Shown here in pieces: positions 1-9,755 of a DNA stretch of 64,000 bases; the first letter of the stretch is position 1; every line of letters begins with the position of its first letter. The notes beneath the pieces were generated by a model, which worked only from the letters and a program-made list of their open reading frames with translations, was not told the origin of the DNA and made no database searches. Made by a program: the position numbers and the translations under genes. Source of the stretch: Dermacentor variabilis (taxonomy: Eukaryota > Arthropoda > Arachnida > Ixodida > Ixodidae); contig NC_134576.1 of assembly GCF_050947875.1 (NCBI RefSeq), positions 58,904,255 to 58,968,254 on the forward strand, written 5' to 3'.

Positions 1-975
1 TGGAATCTTTATAAATATTTGCCAAGGTCTGCACGTAAACTCTCAGTTCATAATCCGTAATCCCATATAATCTCATAATCCTTGACCCCTCAATGCAAGG
101 TTAATGCATTATCGCCAATCTTCTTCAGTCTGTGCGAGATATCGTGAATGTACCATATGATTGCGCGTTGCTTCTTCACTCGCACATTTTCCGGTGAAGT
201 ACACTGCTCATCCTGTCGCCCGCGTTTTGCGGTCTTAAGAACACCTTCGGCCACAGCTGTGATGATATGCTGCGGAAAACCGGCCTGTTTCAGGCGATTA
301 CGCAATACCTCCGTGACTGAAATGATTGAATAAAATGGTTTCTCATAATCCGTGAAAACCATATAGAGTTATCTTATTTTGCGCAAAGAATCTGTGGTTG
401 TTAGGAAGTACATATTAGGAATGTGCTTTAGAATGACAAAACAACATCGCAGTTTTACTTCATAGATTGATGTCTCCATGAATAACTTTACTTTCGGCTC
501 AGTCTTGTTCCTGTTATAGCGCCTGTCCATCGTACATGTTCGCCTTTTCAGCCTTGTGTTTTTAGCACTGTTTTTCTTCAAGCATGTCAATGAACGATTC
601 GATGTCCAGCGTAGTGGCGCATGCATAGCAACGTCTGTTGCACGTCGATTGCACTGCACCGTTTACGTCTACCATTGAGCGCGACCTGTAAATAGATTTA
701 TTGAGTAAATAATGAGTGCAAGTGCTTTGTGCATATCAATAAGTTGACAATGTTTGGATCTTTTAGGTTCTTTTATAGTAATGATGTCTTTCAACTGAGC
801 AGTTTTCTAATGGGTGGAGAGCGTCGTAACTTTTACACATGAAAGAGCGTAGGTTAGGGCGTGTTGGTATTCCATAACTGCGGTTTTTTAGCCCACGAAA
901 AGGGACGATAAACAGTGGCAAGACGCGGACACAGCGCTAACTTCCAACAATCTGTTTTATTCCACGAATCGGTAC
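1..975 (-). mobile_element. Penelope-like element remnant A
   Basis: Decayed PLE copy read on the minus strand. Positions 840-975 hold a non-coding segment whose reverse complement recurs at 8663-8790. Lower coordinates hold coding remnants, ending in a PLE linker fragment at 90-362. About 110-310 is a direct repeat of two parts of the second PLE copy (7030-7087 and 7541-7690), and 80-108 resembles 8813-8843. The reverse transcriptase core is missing here, so the copy is internally deleted or cut by the window start. The frame at 369-659 on the same strand may be more of the same element but shows no recognisable domain. Confidence 0.6.
90..362 (-). pseudogene. PLE ORF fragment (RT to GIY-YIG linker)
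   Basis: A 90-residue open stretch resembling the region between the RT and the GIY-YIG endonuclease of Penelope-like elements, recognised by the motif AGFPQHIITAVAEGVLK. The same coding DNA occurs at 7030-7690, where it is split by a MITE. It has no own start signal and is only a slice of the roughly 800-residue PLE protein. It is a dead fragment. Confidence 0.6.
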
Positions 976-977
976 AC

Positions 978-1021
<44 letters not shown>

Positions 1022-1027
1022 CCATAC

Positions 1028-1062
<35 letters not shown>
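973..1062. repeat. Compound microsatellite (AC)n-(CATA)n-(TA)n
   Basis: (AC)n runs to about 1020, followed by a CATA-type run to 1040 and (TA)n to 1062. It directly abuts the left LTR of gypsy-1; a second (TA)n follows the right LTR, so the element appears to have landed inside the TA tract. Confidence 0.9.
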
Positions 1063-1063
<1 letters not shown>

Positions 1064-1064
<1 letters not shown>

Positions 1065-1248
1065 GTTACGCATGAAGAAAACGAAGACCAGTGAACGTGC
1101 TTGTGGTCCCGAGTGGAGGAAGGAAGAAGAGAACGACGCTGAGTTGATTAACCAGCTGGCCGCTCTTGCGCTCACCTTCGATCGCGACCTAAAGTAAACG
1201 GTCCCCTTCATCCGTAAGGGTTAAAAACGGTCTCCTTCGCACGTAACA
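1064..1248 (+). repeat. 5' LTR of gypsy-1
   Basis: A 185-bp LTR bounded by TGTTACG and CGTAACA, the inverted TG..CA ends expected of an LTR. It is repeated directly at 6127-6296. It is short for a Ty3/gypsy LTR. Confidence 0.88.
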
Positions 1249-1251
1249 AAG

Positions 1252-1267
1252 TGGTGGAAGTGCGGGG
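1252..1267 (+). other. Putative primer-binding site of gypsy-1
   Basis: A TGG-initiated stretch, TGGTGGAAGTGCGGGG, starts 3 bp after the LTR, where a primer tRNA 3' end (CCA) would pair. I cannot name the tRNA. Confidence 0.45.
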
Positions 1268-1359
1268 TACTGCTGACAACAACGGAACCGTCACTGCCAC
1301 AGCTTCGTCGAAGCCGTCGACTTGCTGGCCTCCCGCCATCAGCCGTGATCGTCTTCGAC

Positions 1360-2601
1360 ATGCTAGAAGAAGGAGCCACTCCTAGGGCATCGCCTAGCAG
1401 TCCGCTGCCATACTACCGAGTTCCACCCACCTTCGGAGGCAAAGCGGGGGAAGATGCCGACGAGTGGCTCGTCCACTATAAACGAGTGAGCAAGTCCAAC
1501 GGGTGGGATGCTACCGCGCAGCTCACCAATGTGGTGTTCTCCCTGACCGATACCGCCCTCGTGTGGTACGAGAACCACGAGGACGCGCTTACGACGTGGG
1601 AACATTTTGTTGACGAGCTAAAGGCGTGTTTTGGAGACTCAGTCGCCAAAAAGAAGCGTGCGGAGCAGACACTGTCTCAACGGGCGCAGCTACCAGGTGA
1701 GACATGCACAACATATATTGAAGAAGTATTAAAGCTGTGCAAGGTGGTCAGTGCTCGCATGTCGGAAGATAAAGTTGGACATTTGCTGAAAGGAGTGGCT
1801 GAGGATGTGTATAATTTTCTAATTGGAAAGGAGAGCCTCAGTTCTGTGTCTGACGTCATTCGGCACTGCAGAACTTTTGAAACGCTCAAGATGCGTCGGA
1901 TTGCGCCAAAGTTTGGTCGATTGGCAAACGTTACGACGGTTGCCAGTGTGGACACGAGTCCTTGCCTCGACCTTCCTTCCACCATCCGACAGATTGTCCG
2001 CGAGGAACTTTCCCGCCGCGAGGAGTTGCATTCAACTGCAGACCACCATGGCGTGTACACGTCACGTGAGGCTATGACGACGCCACATTCGGCCCCTTGG
2101 CAACCGATGGTTACCGCAGCGGCCGTAGAGTACAGCGCAGCCCCACAGTCAAGGATGACAACACGCCCTCCGACTCCGCGCTATGACCAACGCGCTCAAC
2201 GCACGCCTACTCGACGCCCGATGTATCGTCGTGACACACGCCACGAACCAACCCACTACACGCGGGAAAATGATAATATCCGCTTCATTGACGAACAACC
2301 AAGGTTTCGACCTCTCCCGGTGTGTTATTCCTGCGGTGTCCCGGGTCATATATCGCGGTTTTGCAACCAGCGTATGACCACGTGGTATGGCCAGCCCTCA
2401 GAGTTTTCTCGGCCCTCCGAACTGTCACACGGTGCCCCGTGGCCACCACACGTATCATCTGGCGACGAGTATTGGCTCAGCAGCTCCCGGAATCGCTCCC
2501 CGGCATCTGACAGGAGTTTGACACCCCCACCGCAACGTCGTGCTCCCCGTTCTCCCTCACCGCGGCATCGCACCACGTCCCCTTCGTCACCGGAAAACTA
2601 G
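1360..2601 (+). CDS. gag: Gag polyprotein of gypsy-1
   Basis: Structural capsid/nucleocapsid protein that packages element RNA in cytoplasmic particles. The frame opens upstream with GTG, but the first ATG at 1360 is the more likely start and gives 413 residues. A retrotransposon-gag type capsid region lies in the N-terminal half (residues about 20-170, including VWYENHEDALTTWEHFVDE). A single CCHC zinc knuckle, CYSCGVPGHISRFC, lies about two thirds along, followed by an Arg/Pro/Ser-rich tail. The frame is intact. It stops at 2601 and the protease continues in another frame, consistent with frameshift expression in this superfamily, though the fusion point cannot be fixed. Confidence 0.88.
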   Translation: MLEEGATPRASPSSPLPYYRVPPTFGGKAGEDADEWLVHYKRVSKSNGWDATAQLTNVVFSLTDTALVWYENHEDALTTWEHFVDELKACFGDSVAKKKRAEQTLSQRAQLPGETCTTYIEEVLKLCKVVSARMSEDKVGHLLKGVAEDVYNFLIGKESLSSVSDVIRHCRTFETLKMRRIAPKFGRLANVTTVASVDTSPCLDLPSTIRQIVREELSRREELHSTADHHGVYTSREAMTTPHSAPWQPMVTAAAVEYSAAPQSRMTTRPPTPRYDQRAQRTPTRRPMYRRDTRHEPTHYTRENDNIRFIDEQPRFRPLPVCYSCGVPGHISRFCNQRMTTWYGQPSEFSRPSELSHGAPWPPHVSSGDEYWLSSSRNRSPASDRSLTPPPQRRAPRSPSPRHRTTSPSSPEN

Positions 2602-3719
2602 CTAGCGCGGCCGATGGAGGTGAGGTCGCTGGAGACATGCTACTGACAGAAATACCTCCTGTGTTGATGCTGAAAAACAAAGTGCGCGTTCTTGTAGATA
2701 ATGTCCCTGTGATGGCTCTGGTGGACACCGGCGCAACAATTTGTTATGAGTGTCTCTTTTAAACACGTGTTAGGACGAAAGGTTTTGTTTAAATGGGACG
2801 AAGGTTCAAAGTTCTGTGGAGTGAGTGGCGAGCCGTTGCGACCTATTGGGGTGTGTAGTGCTGACGTGTTTTTGGGAGGCCATGTTATTACGACAGAGTT
2901 TGTAATTAATCCTCGGTCGACCCACGATGTTATTCTCGGCATGGACTTCTTGCGGGAGTGTGGTGCTACTGTCGACTGCCGCACAGGGAAAGTATTCATA
3001 AGTGGTGCGATTCCATCAGGACTCCTGGAGAACCCTGTAGATCGCGAAACTACACTGTGTGTTTGTGGTGATACGGTCATACCTGCGTCATCTACCGTTT
3101 GCGTTCCCGTTGTCTGTTGCGGCGCCGATTCCGACAGCTTCGAAGCTACCGTAGAACCGATGCACTTTAACTGTCTGAAGAAAAATGTGTTGGTGCCGCA
3201 TTGTGTGGTGTCAATCAAAGGCGGACGCGCTGGCTTATGGACAGTAAACTGTTCTAAGGAGCCCGTTATACTACCAGACGGCATGAAATTAGCCTTCGCC
3301 AGGGAACACGCGTCCTTATCAGTGGCTGAACTTACAGATGTGCCGGAAGAACCGGATGGCCACAGTTCGGAAACAGCCCTTATGTCGATGGTAAATAAAT
3401 CGCTCAGCACGAGTGAACGCCGAGAATTAGTGCGTGTGCTTTCGAAGCACGTTTCAGTATTCGACTTTGCGCAGGAAGACAAAATGCCTGCGATCCCTGC
3501 GTCTCGAACGCGCCATACCATCAACACGGGTTCGGCAAATCCGATTAGACAAAAGCCATATCGTGTTTCACCATCAGAGCGCCAGATTATCAACGAACAA
3601 GTGCACGAAATGATGAAAAAGGGAGTCGTACAAGAGTCAGCGAGTCCGTGGGCAGCTCCAGTGATTCTTGTTAAAAAAAAGATGGATCTTGGAGATTTTG
3701 CGTCGACTATCGCCGTTTG
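2602..3719 (+). pseudogene. pol: gypsy-1 protease and RT N-terminal part (frame-broken)
   Basis: The aspartic protease signature ALVDTGAT is at about 2715-2738 in one frame. After a small indel at about 2742-2745 the protein continues in the next frame (2746-3719) through the retropepsin C-terminal part (ILGMDFL at about 2932-2952) and the start of the RT. A second frame change lies at the run of eight A at 3673-3680, after which the frame of the protease motif is resumed at 3717-6092. The two shifts compensate each other, leaving about 940 bp out of frame. Either these are inactivating indels in a young copy or assembly errors; homopolymer length makes the second suspect. Confidence 0.8.
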
Positions 3720-6092
3720 AATGCTATAACAAAAAAGGACGTGTACCCACTTCCACGTATTGATGACGCAATAGACTGCCTTCATTCCGCCTCTTACTTT
3801 TCCTCAGTAGATTTACGATCTGGCTATTGGCAAATTCCGATGCATCCTGAGGACAAGGAGAAGACTGCCTTTGTAACCCCTGACGGCCTCTTCGAATTTA
3901 ATGTGATGCCATTTGGATTGTGCAACGCTCCGGCAACTTTCGAGAGATTTATGGACACTGTGCTTCGCGGCTTGAAGTGGAACATCTGCATGTGCTACCT
4001 CGACGACGTCGTCATCTTTGGCCGCACCTTCAGTGAACACAACTCGCGCCTGGATATTGTCCTGAACTGCATCAGAAACGCTGGTCTAGTTTTAAACTCT
4101 AAGAAATGCCACTTCGGTGAACGCCAAACTCTTGTGCTTGGGTACCTTGTCGACAAGGATGGCATCCGCCCTGATCCCCAGAAAACAGCAGCCGTTGAAG
4201 CGTTCAGTGCACCGCTCTCTGTCAAGGAGCTCCGTAGTTTTCTGGGGCTTTGTTCCTATTTCCGCCGATTTATTCCTAAATTCGCCGACGTCGCGTATCC
4301 GCTGACATGCCTGCTACGAAAGGACACCCCCTTTGAGTGGACTCCGGAGTGCGACTCTTCTTTTCGTCAGTTGAAGTTTCTGCTGACGTCACGACCGGTT
4401 CTTCAACACTTCAGTCCTTCAGCTCCGACGGAACTCCATACGGATGCCAGTGGCATAGGTATTGGTGCCGTCCTAGTTCAACGCTACGGTGACCGCGAAC
4501 ACGTGATCGCATATGCAAGCCGCTCATTAAGTAGGCCCGAGCAGAATTACACTGTCACGGAACAAGAATGCCTCGCGGTAATATTTGCGGTTCAGCGGTT
4601 TCGTTCTTACCTGTATGGACGCCCCTTTACAGTGGTCACCGACCACCACTCATTGTGTTGGCTTGTGAATCTTCGTGACCCTTGTGGCCGTCTTGCGCGC
4701 TGGGCGCTCCGACTGCAAGAATACAGCTTCACCGTATCTTATAAGAGCGGTCGACGACACGCTGACGCGGACTGCCTCTCGCGTATGCCACTTAGCATCA
4801 CGGACTGTGACGCCGACGACTTCGATCACCTCGTGGCTTCTGTGTCGCAGCGTTTTCCAGACTTCGACTGCTTCAAAGCCGAACAGCGAAAAGACGATAA
4901 ATTAACACTGCTCTTCGCCTCGACGACAGCAAACCATTTCTGTGTACGTCATGGACTCCTGTATAAGAAGAACTTTTCCAGCACTGGCGCACGTTTCCTC
5001 CTAGTGGTACCGGAGAGCCTTCGCACAGCGATTCTGAGTGCTATGCACGATGACCCTACGTCTGGCCATTTAGGTTCGGCGAGGACGCTCTACCGGATTC
5101 AGGAGCGCTTTTATTGGCCTGGAATGCGACAGTCTGTTGAGACGTATGTGGCCAGTTGCTTGCAGTGTCAGCGCCACAAACGGCCATCTACTGCTCCAGC
5201 TGGTCTCCTGCAGCCGATCCCGCCTCAAAGCACGCCTTTCCAACAAGTGGGCATTGACTTCGTAGGTCCATTTCCAAAATCAGCCAAGGGAAATCGTTGG
5301 ATAGTTGTTTGCGTCGACTACCTCACGCGCTACTGCGAGACGGCGGCCGTGCCCTCCGCAACTGCCACTGACGTTTCAACATTCCTGCTGCAGTATGTGA
5401 TCCTGCGACATGGTCCGCCTCGCGTGATCATCAGCGACCGTGGACGACAATTCACAGCGGACGTCGTAGAGGAGCTGCTTCGTTTGTGTGGATCCCACTT
5501 GCGTCACTCGACACCATACCATCCACAAACGAATGGGCTTACGGAGCGCACCAACCGCACAATTGTAAACATGCTATCCATGTATGTTTCATCCGACCAC
5601 AAGAACTGGGATGACGTACTGCCTTTTATCACGTACGCGTTCAACACCGCCAAGCACGAGACTACCGGCTATAGCCCTTTCTTCCTGCTGTACGCACGGC
5701 CACCCCGGTACACAATCGACACTGCTTTCCCTTTCTGTAGTCATGAAAATCCCACTGTCGCCGAGCCTCTCTGCCTTGCCGAAGAAGCTCGTCGTATTGC
5801 TCGTTTGCGCACTTTGGCATCGCAGGACAGATCAAAAGAACGCTACGACATTCGCCACCGTCCGGTAACCTATCGCCCTGGTGATTTAGTTTGGCTGTGG
5901 ACTCCAGTACGGAAACGCGGGTTATGCCAGAAGCTTTTGGCCACCTACGATGGACCATTTGTTATTCTTAACAGACGCACGGAAGTAACGTATAACATAG
6001 CTCGCCTCACGGCGAGTGGTAGAAGAGCTGCCAAGACACAAGTGGTCCATGTCGCCCGCTTGAAATTGTTCACGTCCAGGCAAATGGATTAA
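3717..6092 (+). CDS. pol: gypsy-1 pol: RT, RNase H and integrase
   Basis: An open 791-codon frame carrying the enzymes that copy element RNA to DNA and insert it. In order: RT (VDLRSGYWQIPM; catalytic CYLDDVVIFG at about residues 90-99), RNase H (LHTDASGIGIGAVL, then VTDHHSL), integrase zinc finger of HHCC type (HLGSARTLYRIQERFYWPGM ... CLQCQRH), and integrase core with first Asp in GIDFVGPF, second in ISDRGRQF and Glu in GLTERTN. The C-terminus has a GPF/VVHVARLK stretch of the GPY/F type. All catalytic acids are present. The upstream joint at 3673-3680 is out of frame, so translation as one polyprotein needs the shift described for the preceding entry. Confidence 0.92.
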   Translation: MNAITKKDVYPLPRIDDAIDCLHSASYFSSVDLRSGYWQIPMHPEDKEKTAFVTPDGLFEFNVMPFGLCNAPATFERFMDTVLRGLKWNICMCYLDDVVIFGRTFSEHNSRLDIVLNCIRNAGLVLNSKKCHFGERQTLVLGYLVDKDGIRPDPQKTAAVEAFSAPLSVKELRSFLGLCSYFRRFIPKFADVAYPLTCLLRKDTPFEWTPECDSSFRQLKFLLTSRPVLQHFSPSAPTELHTDASGIGIGAVLVQRYGDREHVIAYASRSLSRPEQNYTVTEQECLAVIFAVQRFRSYLYGRPFTVVTDHHSLCWLVNLRDPCGRLARWALRLQEYSFTVSYKSGRRHADADCLSRMPLSITDCDADDFDHLVASVSQRFPDFDCFKAEQRKDDKLTLLFASTTANHFCVRHGLLYKKNFSSTGARFLLVVPESLRTAILSAMHDDPTSGHLGSARTLYRIQERFYWPGMRQSVETYVASCLQCQRHKRPSTAPAGLLQPIPPQSTPFQQVGIDFVGPFPKSAKGNRWIVVCVDYLTRYCETAAVPSATATDVSTFLLQYVILRHGPPRVIISDRGRQFTADVVEELLRLCGSHLRHSTPYHPQTNGLTERTNRTIVNMLSMYVSSDHKNWDDVLPFITYAFNTAKHETTGYSPFFLLYARPPRYTIDTAFPFCSHENPTVAEPLCLAEEARRIARLRTLASQDRSKERYDIRHRPVTYRPGDLVWLWTPVRKRGLCQKLLATYDGPFVILNRRTEVTYNIARLTASGRRAAKTQVVHVARLKLFTSRQMD

Positions 6093-6118
6093 CTCACCCG
6101 GCGGGCTTCGTCTGTGAC

Positions 6119-6126
6119 GAGGGGAA
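6119..6126 (+). other. Polypurine tract of gypsy-1
   Basis: GAGGGGAA directly precedes the 3' LTR start TGTGACG, the expected plus-strand primer position. Confidence 0.6.
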
Positions 6127-6296
6127 TGTGACGCTTGAAGAAAACGAAGACCAGTGAACGTGCTTGTGGTCCCGAGTGGAGGAAGGAAGAAGAGAACGAT
6201 GCTGAGTTGATTAACCAGCTGGCCGCTCTTGCGCTCACCTTCGATCGCGACCTGAAGTAAACGGTCCCCTTCATCCGTAAGGGTTAAAAACGGTCT
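6127..6296 (+). repeat. 3' LTR of gypsy-1 (end lost)
   Basis: Matches 1064-1233 with about four substitutions, then diverges after CGGTCT into TATAAACGG/TATATA sequence. The terminal CGTAACA of the 5' LTR is absent, so the integrase end sequence is missing on this side. Confidence 0.88.
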
Positions 6297-6428
<132 letters not shown>

Positions 6429-6592
6429 ACAGACACCACCGTACGCATGCGCATATGTACTGATTTCTAATCAAGTGAGACAGAAACGAGACATGTGTAA
6501 TGGAAAGTTAAGTTGATATCGAAGATGAGAAAACGAGCGTGCGTAGCAAAAAAAAAGAAAAATGTAATTGCAAGAATAAAATGTCATCTCCA

Positions 6593-7012
6593 TCAGGCCA
6601 CCCTCTGTGTCACGTTTAAAAAACCGTGTTCTTTTTTTGAAAGATCGATTGAAGGCGCGCTAACACAAGCGCTCCCCAAACTAGCGATCTTCGGCGCTTC
6701 AATGATCTCACGTGTTGTTTGCGTTGGGATTCTTCCTATCACCGTGCACTGTTTAGAAACGGTAGTGCACCCATGCTTTCTGCAGTGAAAAGCCAGATGC
6801 CCCACTCCTCCAGTTCGCACATTATTTAAGTGTTCACGGAACCTATCATTTACGTACCTTCCCGTTTGGCCGATGTATTTTTTGCCGCCCGACAGGGGCA
6901 GTTCATACATGATGTTGTTGTCACAGAGAACGTAGCATTCCTTGCGATTTGTCTGGCAACTGGGCTTCTCAGGACCACAGTAGCTGGCTTTGCACAAGTT
7001 GGACAGCTTCAA
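6593..7012 (-). pseudogene. PLE GIY-YIG endonuclease domain
   Basis: A 139-residue frame that would nick target DNA for target-primed reverse transcription. It shows the GIY-YIG-like core YELPLSGGKKYIGQTGRYVN followed by DRFREHLNNV, where Arg and the downstream segment belong to the catalytic face. Cys and His residues preceding the core (KASYCGPEKPSC, KECYVLC) form the PLE-type CCHH zinc-binding region. The frame is open but separated from its RT by an insertion and indels, so it belongs to a dead copy. Confidence 0.82.
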
Positions 7013-7087
7013 TGGCGCTGAGAAGATGACGTTTACATTTGCGTTATTGCCAATCTTCTTCAGTCTGTGCGAGATATCGTGGATGTA

Positions 7088-7540
7088 CAGTCGCGATCAA
7101 TTTGAAGGTGATCGCTCGAGCGGCGACCGAAACAAGGAGCAGCGCCACGTTACGTCATCACCGTCGGTCGCGAGGGAAACATCAGATAGTTCCCCCCTCT
7201 CGCTCTTTTCATGTTCCCCGAAAAGCTGTCACTCCCGTCACCGTTCACGGCATAACCTGCGAATTCATTTCGATTGCGTTATGAGCCTTTGCACGGAGGC
7301 GTCAATGTTAGCCAAGACATGCATGAGGAAGCGACGCACACAGATCATTGCTATGAAGGGGAAACAAACACAAAAAATGTGGCGACTTGGTCTTGGGGTC
7401 GATGGTTGCAGCCTGGAAGAGCATAATAGGGGAAGAAGGCAGGGCAATTTTTTCTTCTCAGTTCCGAAATCGGCCGCTATGCTGCTTGGAGGGCCCGCTG
7501 GTCGATGCTCGCGCGATCACCTTCAATTTGATCGCGACTG
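7088..7540. mobile_element. Tc1/mariner-type MITE (453 bp)
   Basis: Non-autonomous element with inverted termini of about 30 bp starting CAGTCGCGATCAA, flanked by TA on both sides (7086-7087 and 7541-7542). The uninterrupted target, with a single TA, is readable in the other PLE copy at about 150-165. TA duplication and a CAGT-type end fit Tc1/mariner; GTAC as a 4-bp duplication is equally compatible because GTAC is palindromic. Frames inside it are not meaningful. Confidence 0.82.
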
Positions 7541-7748
7541 TACGGTATGATTGCCCGTTTCTGCGTGACTCACGCATTTTCCACTGAAGTACACTGCTCA
7601 TCCTGTCGCCCGCGTTTTGCGGTCTTAAGAACACCTTCGGCCACAGCTGTGATGATATGCTGCGGAAAATCGGCCTGTTTCAGGCGATCCACTTGCGCCA
7701 GAAAACTGGACAGACACTTGTGATGACATCAGCGGCGAAGCGCATTCA

Positions 7749-8524
7749 TTAGGGTTGACTTCGCGATGCCCTTAACTCACTTAGAGTGGCCCGATGAAAA
7801 TGACAGTAGCGGCCTGTTCGCCCTTGGTTCATATGTCCAGCACACCTGGTGTCCTTAAAAAGCATGCTTATATCGAGGACTCGCAAAGTACCATCCTGTG
7901 GCGTTTCAAGCGTAACAGTGCGTGACATCATCGCTTGCGTGACATCCCCGCTAGGACTTCGATCGAGAAGCACAAGGTAGTCGCCAACGTACCTATACAC
8001 CTTTTTTACATTTGAGTTTTCTAATTTGGCATCCAGTATCCTGTTTACACGAGCAAGGTAAATGTCACTTATGATTGGCGCAATACAGGGAGCCAATGTG
8101 AATTCCTTGTTTTGGAAGATAAACACTCGCATCACACTCGGAGAACGTCGAGTGCAGATACATGGACAATAGTTCAAGAAAACCCTGTGTAGATATGCAG
8201 ATGGTGTTTACAAACGTCAGTTCATCGTAAGCATCAATAGCCTCTTGAACACATAGTAATAACTCATCATGTGGTAGTGAATAATATAGATATTTTCAAA
8301 TTACTAGCTAATTCAAAGATAGCTTTCAAATTACTGCCCACATGCGTGTTCAGGTAACCTATTACTTCTGAGTTCTTGGTCAGAAAAGGATCATTCACCG
8401 CTAGCAATTTCAACTTGCGTTGAAGAAAGAAACTTAAGGACTTTTGCCAAGTTGCAGCTTCCGACACTATAATACGCTGTGGCCATTCTGGTTTAGGGGT
8501 TTTGATCGAAAAAAAGCATGTCAA
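7749..8524 (-). pseudogene. PLE reverse transcriptase domain (broken)
   Basis: Two frame pieces. 8524-8267 holds the N-terminal RT portion (LKLLAVNDPFLTKNSEVI) and 8177-7749 holds the palm, with FTLAPCIAPIISDIYLARV and the catalytic box. That box reads YRYVGDYLVL, so the first Asp of the expected xxDD is Gly and activity would be lost. The join between the pieces (8178-8266) needs frame changes. Confidence 0.8.
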
Positions 8525-8662
8525 AGTTCCCAGATTTTTTACTTTCGATTTCGCGGACCAGTTTACTCAGGTTTTATTTCGGAAAAAAGCTTCTTAACTT
8601 CTGATTTCACTTTCGCATGTGAGACATCATAGCAGGAAAGCTGTCAGCTACCTATATATGTT

Positions 8663-8790
8663 GTGTGTGTACCGCTTCGTGGAATAAAAAAAAATTGTTG
8701 GAAGTTAGCGCAGTGTCCGCGTCTTGCCACTGTCTCTCGCCCCTTTTCGTGCGCTAAAAAACCTCAGTTTTACAAATGAGTTTGCTGACG
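8663..8790 (+). repeat. Inverted copy of the PLE non-coding end
   Basis: Reads as the reverse complement of about 840-975 (shared: ATTGTTGGAAGTTAGCGC, GTCCGCGTCTTGCCACTG). It lies just outside PLE remnant B but in the opposite orientation to its coding sequence, so it is a separate PLE end or one arm of a PLE inverted-repeat arrangement. Confidence 0.75.
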
Positions 8791-9274
8791 ACGACCACCG
8801 GCAATTCATAAACCTTGACCCCTCAATGCAAGGTATATGCAATCATGTATGACAGACACATAACAACTGCTTCAATCTCAATAGAACCCTAAAAACACTG
8901 GTGTGGTTACGGTAAATTGATGCCTCATTTAGCAATGCAATAGATAGGAACTGTAAGTCTTCAAATACATTCTGAGGGTTCTCAAATAATTTATGGCCGA
9001 AGCTTGTCGTATTACATAAAAACTGCGTAAATTACCACTCTATTTCAAGCAGGTATTACTGAAATAGCCAACGTATACCTGAAACACATCTCAGTCTGAT
9101 ATTACTGCAGTTGTCTGCAGGTAATTCAAGAACATTCAATGCCACGTGCAGGGTCGGCGTCAAATGAAACCTTAAATGTTATTTCCTTGGAAATCCTCCT
9201 CTTCCCCCTATCCTCGCTAGATTGCTGTGCTTAAAATGGTCGTGGTAGTAATACTATCGCTATGTGTGGTGCAG
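8791..9274. other. Non-coding stretch upstream of CLCA-like exon
   Basis: A short PLE-like piece at 8813-8843 (CCTTGACCCCTCAATGCAAGG, also at 80-108), then AT-rich sequence without a recognisable gene. A pyrimidine-rich stretch at about 9195-9225 and AG at 9273-9274 could serve as intron 3' end. Confidence 0.5.
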
Positions 9275-9532
9275 CGAATGGACCAACCCTACATGCACCA
9301 GGCAACTACACATTCGTGGATACCCTCCTAGGAAATAGGACGCCGACGGTCCCATTCGAAAGAGTCGCCTACTGCGGCTACCTTAACGTCAGCAGGAACA
9401 TGCGGCAGACTGATGTTCCTCCTGGTAGAATCAGCGACCTAAATAATTTCGACGGTTACGTCGAGAGCGACAGAACAGCCGTCGTCATACTTACTTGGAC
9501 TTGGCCTGGCGCACACATGACACACGGAAAGG
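9275..9532 (+). CDS. CLCA-like protein, internal exon
   Basis: Exon of a calcium-activated chloride channel regulator (CLCA) family gene; these are secreted or membrane-anchored metalloprotease-like proteins that modulate chloride conductance. It encodes about 86 residues with VPPGRISDLNNFDGYVES and ILTWTWPGAHMTHGK, matching the 'PPSRITDL ... SWTAPGDDYDHGKA' pattern before the C-terminal beta-sandwich of CLCA proteins. The donor is AAGG|GTGCGT after 9532 (phase 1), and the proposed acceptor is GTGCAG before 9275 (also phase 1). Joining to the exon at 11212 keeps the frame and restores the expected HGKA context. No vWA or protease exons are seen upstream, where transposons occupy the DNA; those exons may lie before the window, or this may be a gene fragment. 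Confidence 0.65.
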
Positions 9533-9755
9533 GTGCGTATTGTCTATGAGCCGCCTTCTCGCACTCACGAAGATTAACTCAGAAAACCCAACAATAGCAG
9601 TATGACTTCTTATACGAGTGAGGAGAGATTTATTTCTTTTTAATGTAATTAGTGTTTGGAGCACCGCATTCTTACGTACAGTTCACTGTGGATGCAAGGT
9701 AACGTTTTGTTGTCCAGAACGCGTAAATATTTCAGTCGCTAGTCAGTCAAGTGTC

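Larger units (their letters stand above)
1064..6296 (+). mobile_element. Ty3/gypsy LTR retrotransposon (gypsy-1)
   Basis: Nearly complete 5.2-kb element in the order LTR, primer-site region, gag, protease, RT, RNase H, integrase, polypurine tract, LTR. The two LTRs differ at about 4 of 170 alignable positions by my reading, so insertion is recent. Pol needs two reading-frame changes, and the last bases of the 3' LTR are replaced by TA-rich sequence, so this copy is probably not autonomous. No env-like frame follows integrase. No target-site duplication can be defined because both flanks are (TA)n. Confidence 0.92.
6593..8524 (-). mobile_element. Penelope-like element remnant B
   Basis: Minus-strand PLE in the order RT (8524 to 7749), linker (7690 to 7541 and 7087 to about 7015) and GIY-YIG endonuclease (7012 to 6593), the RT-plus-GIY-YIG layout of EN(+) Penelope elements. 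The linker is split by the MITE at 7088-7540. Several frame changes and a mutated RT active site show it is inactive. Confidence 0.85.

Noticed and set aside
6089..6274. Repeated 45-codon minus-strand frame also at 957-1211
   Set aside because: It is antisense through the gypsy-1 LTRs; useful for spotting the repeat but not a gene.
7088..7540. Coding potential inside the MITE
   Set aside because: Frames are short, contain no transposase motif, and the element is bounded by TIRs and TA duplications.
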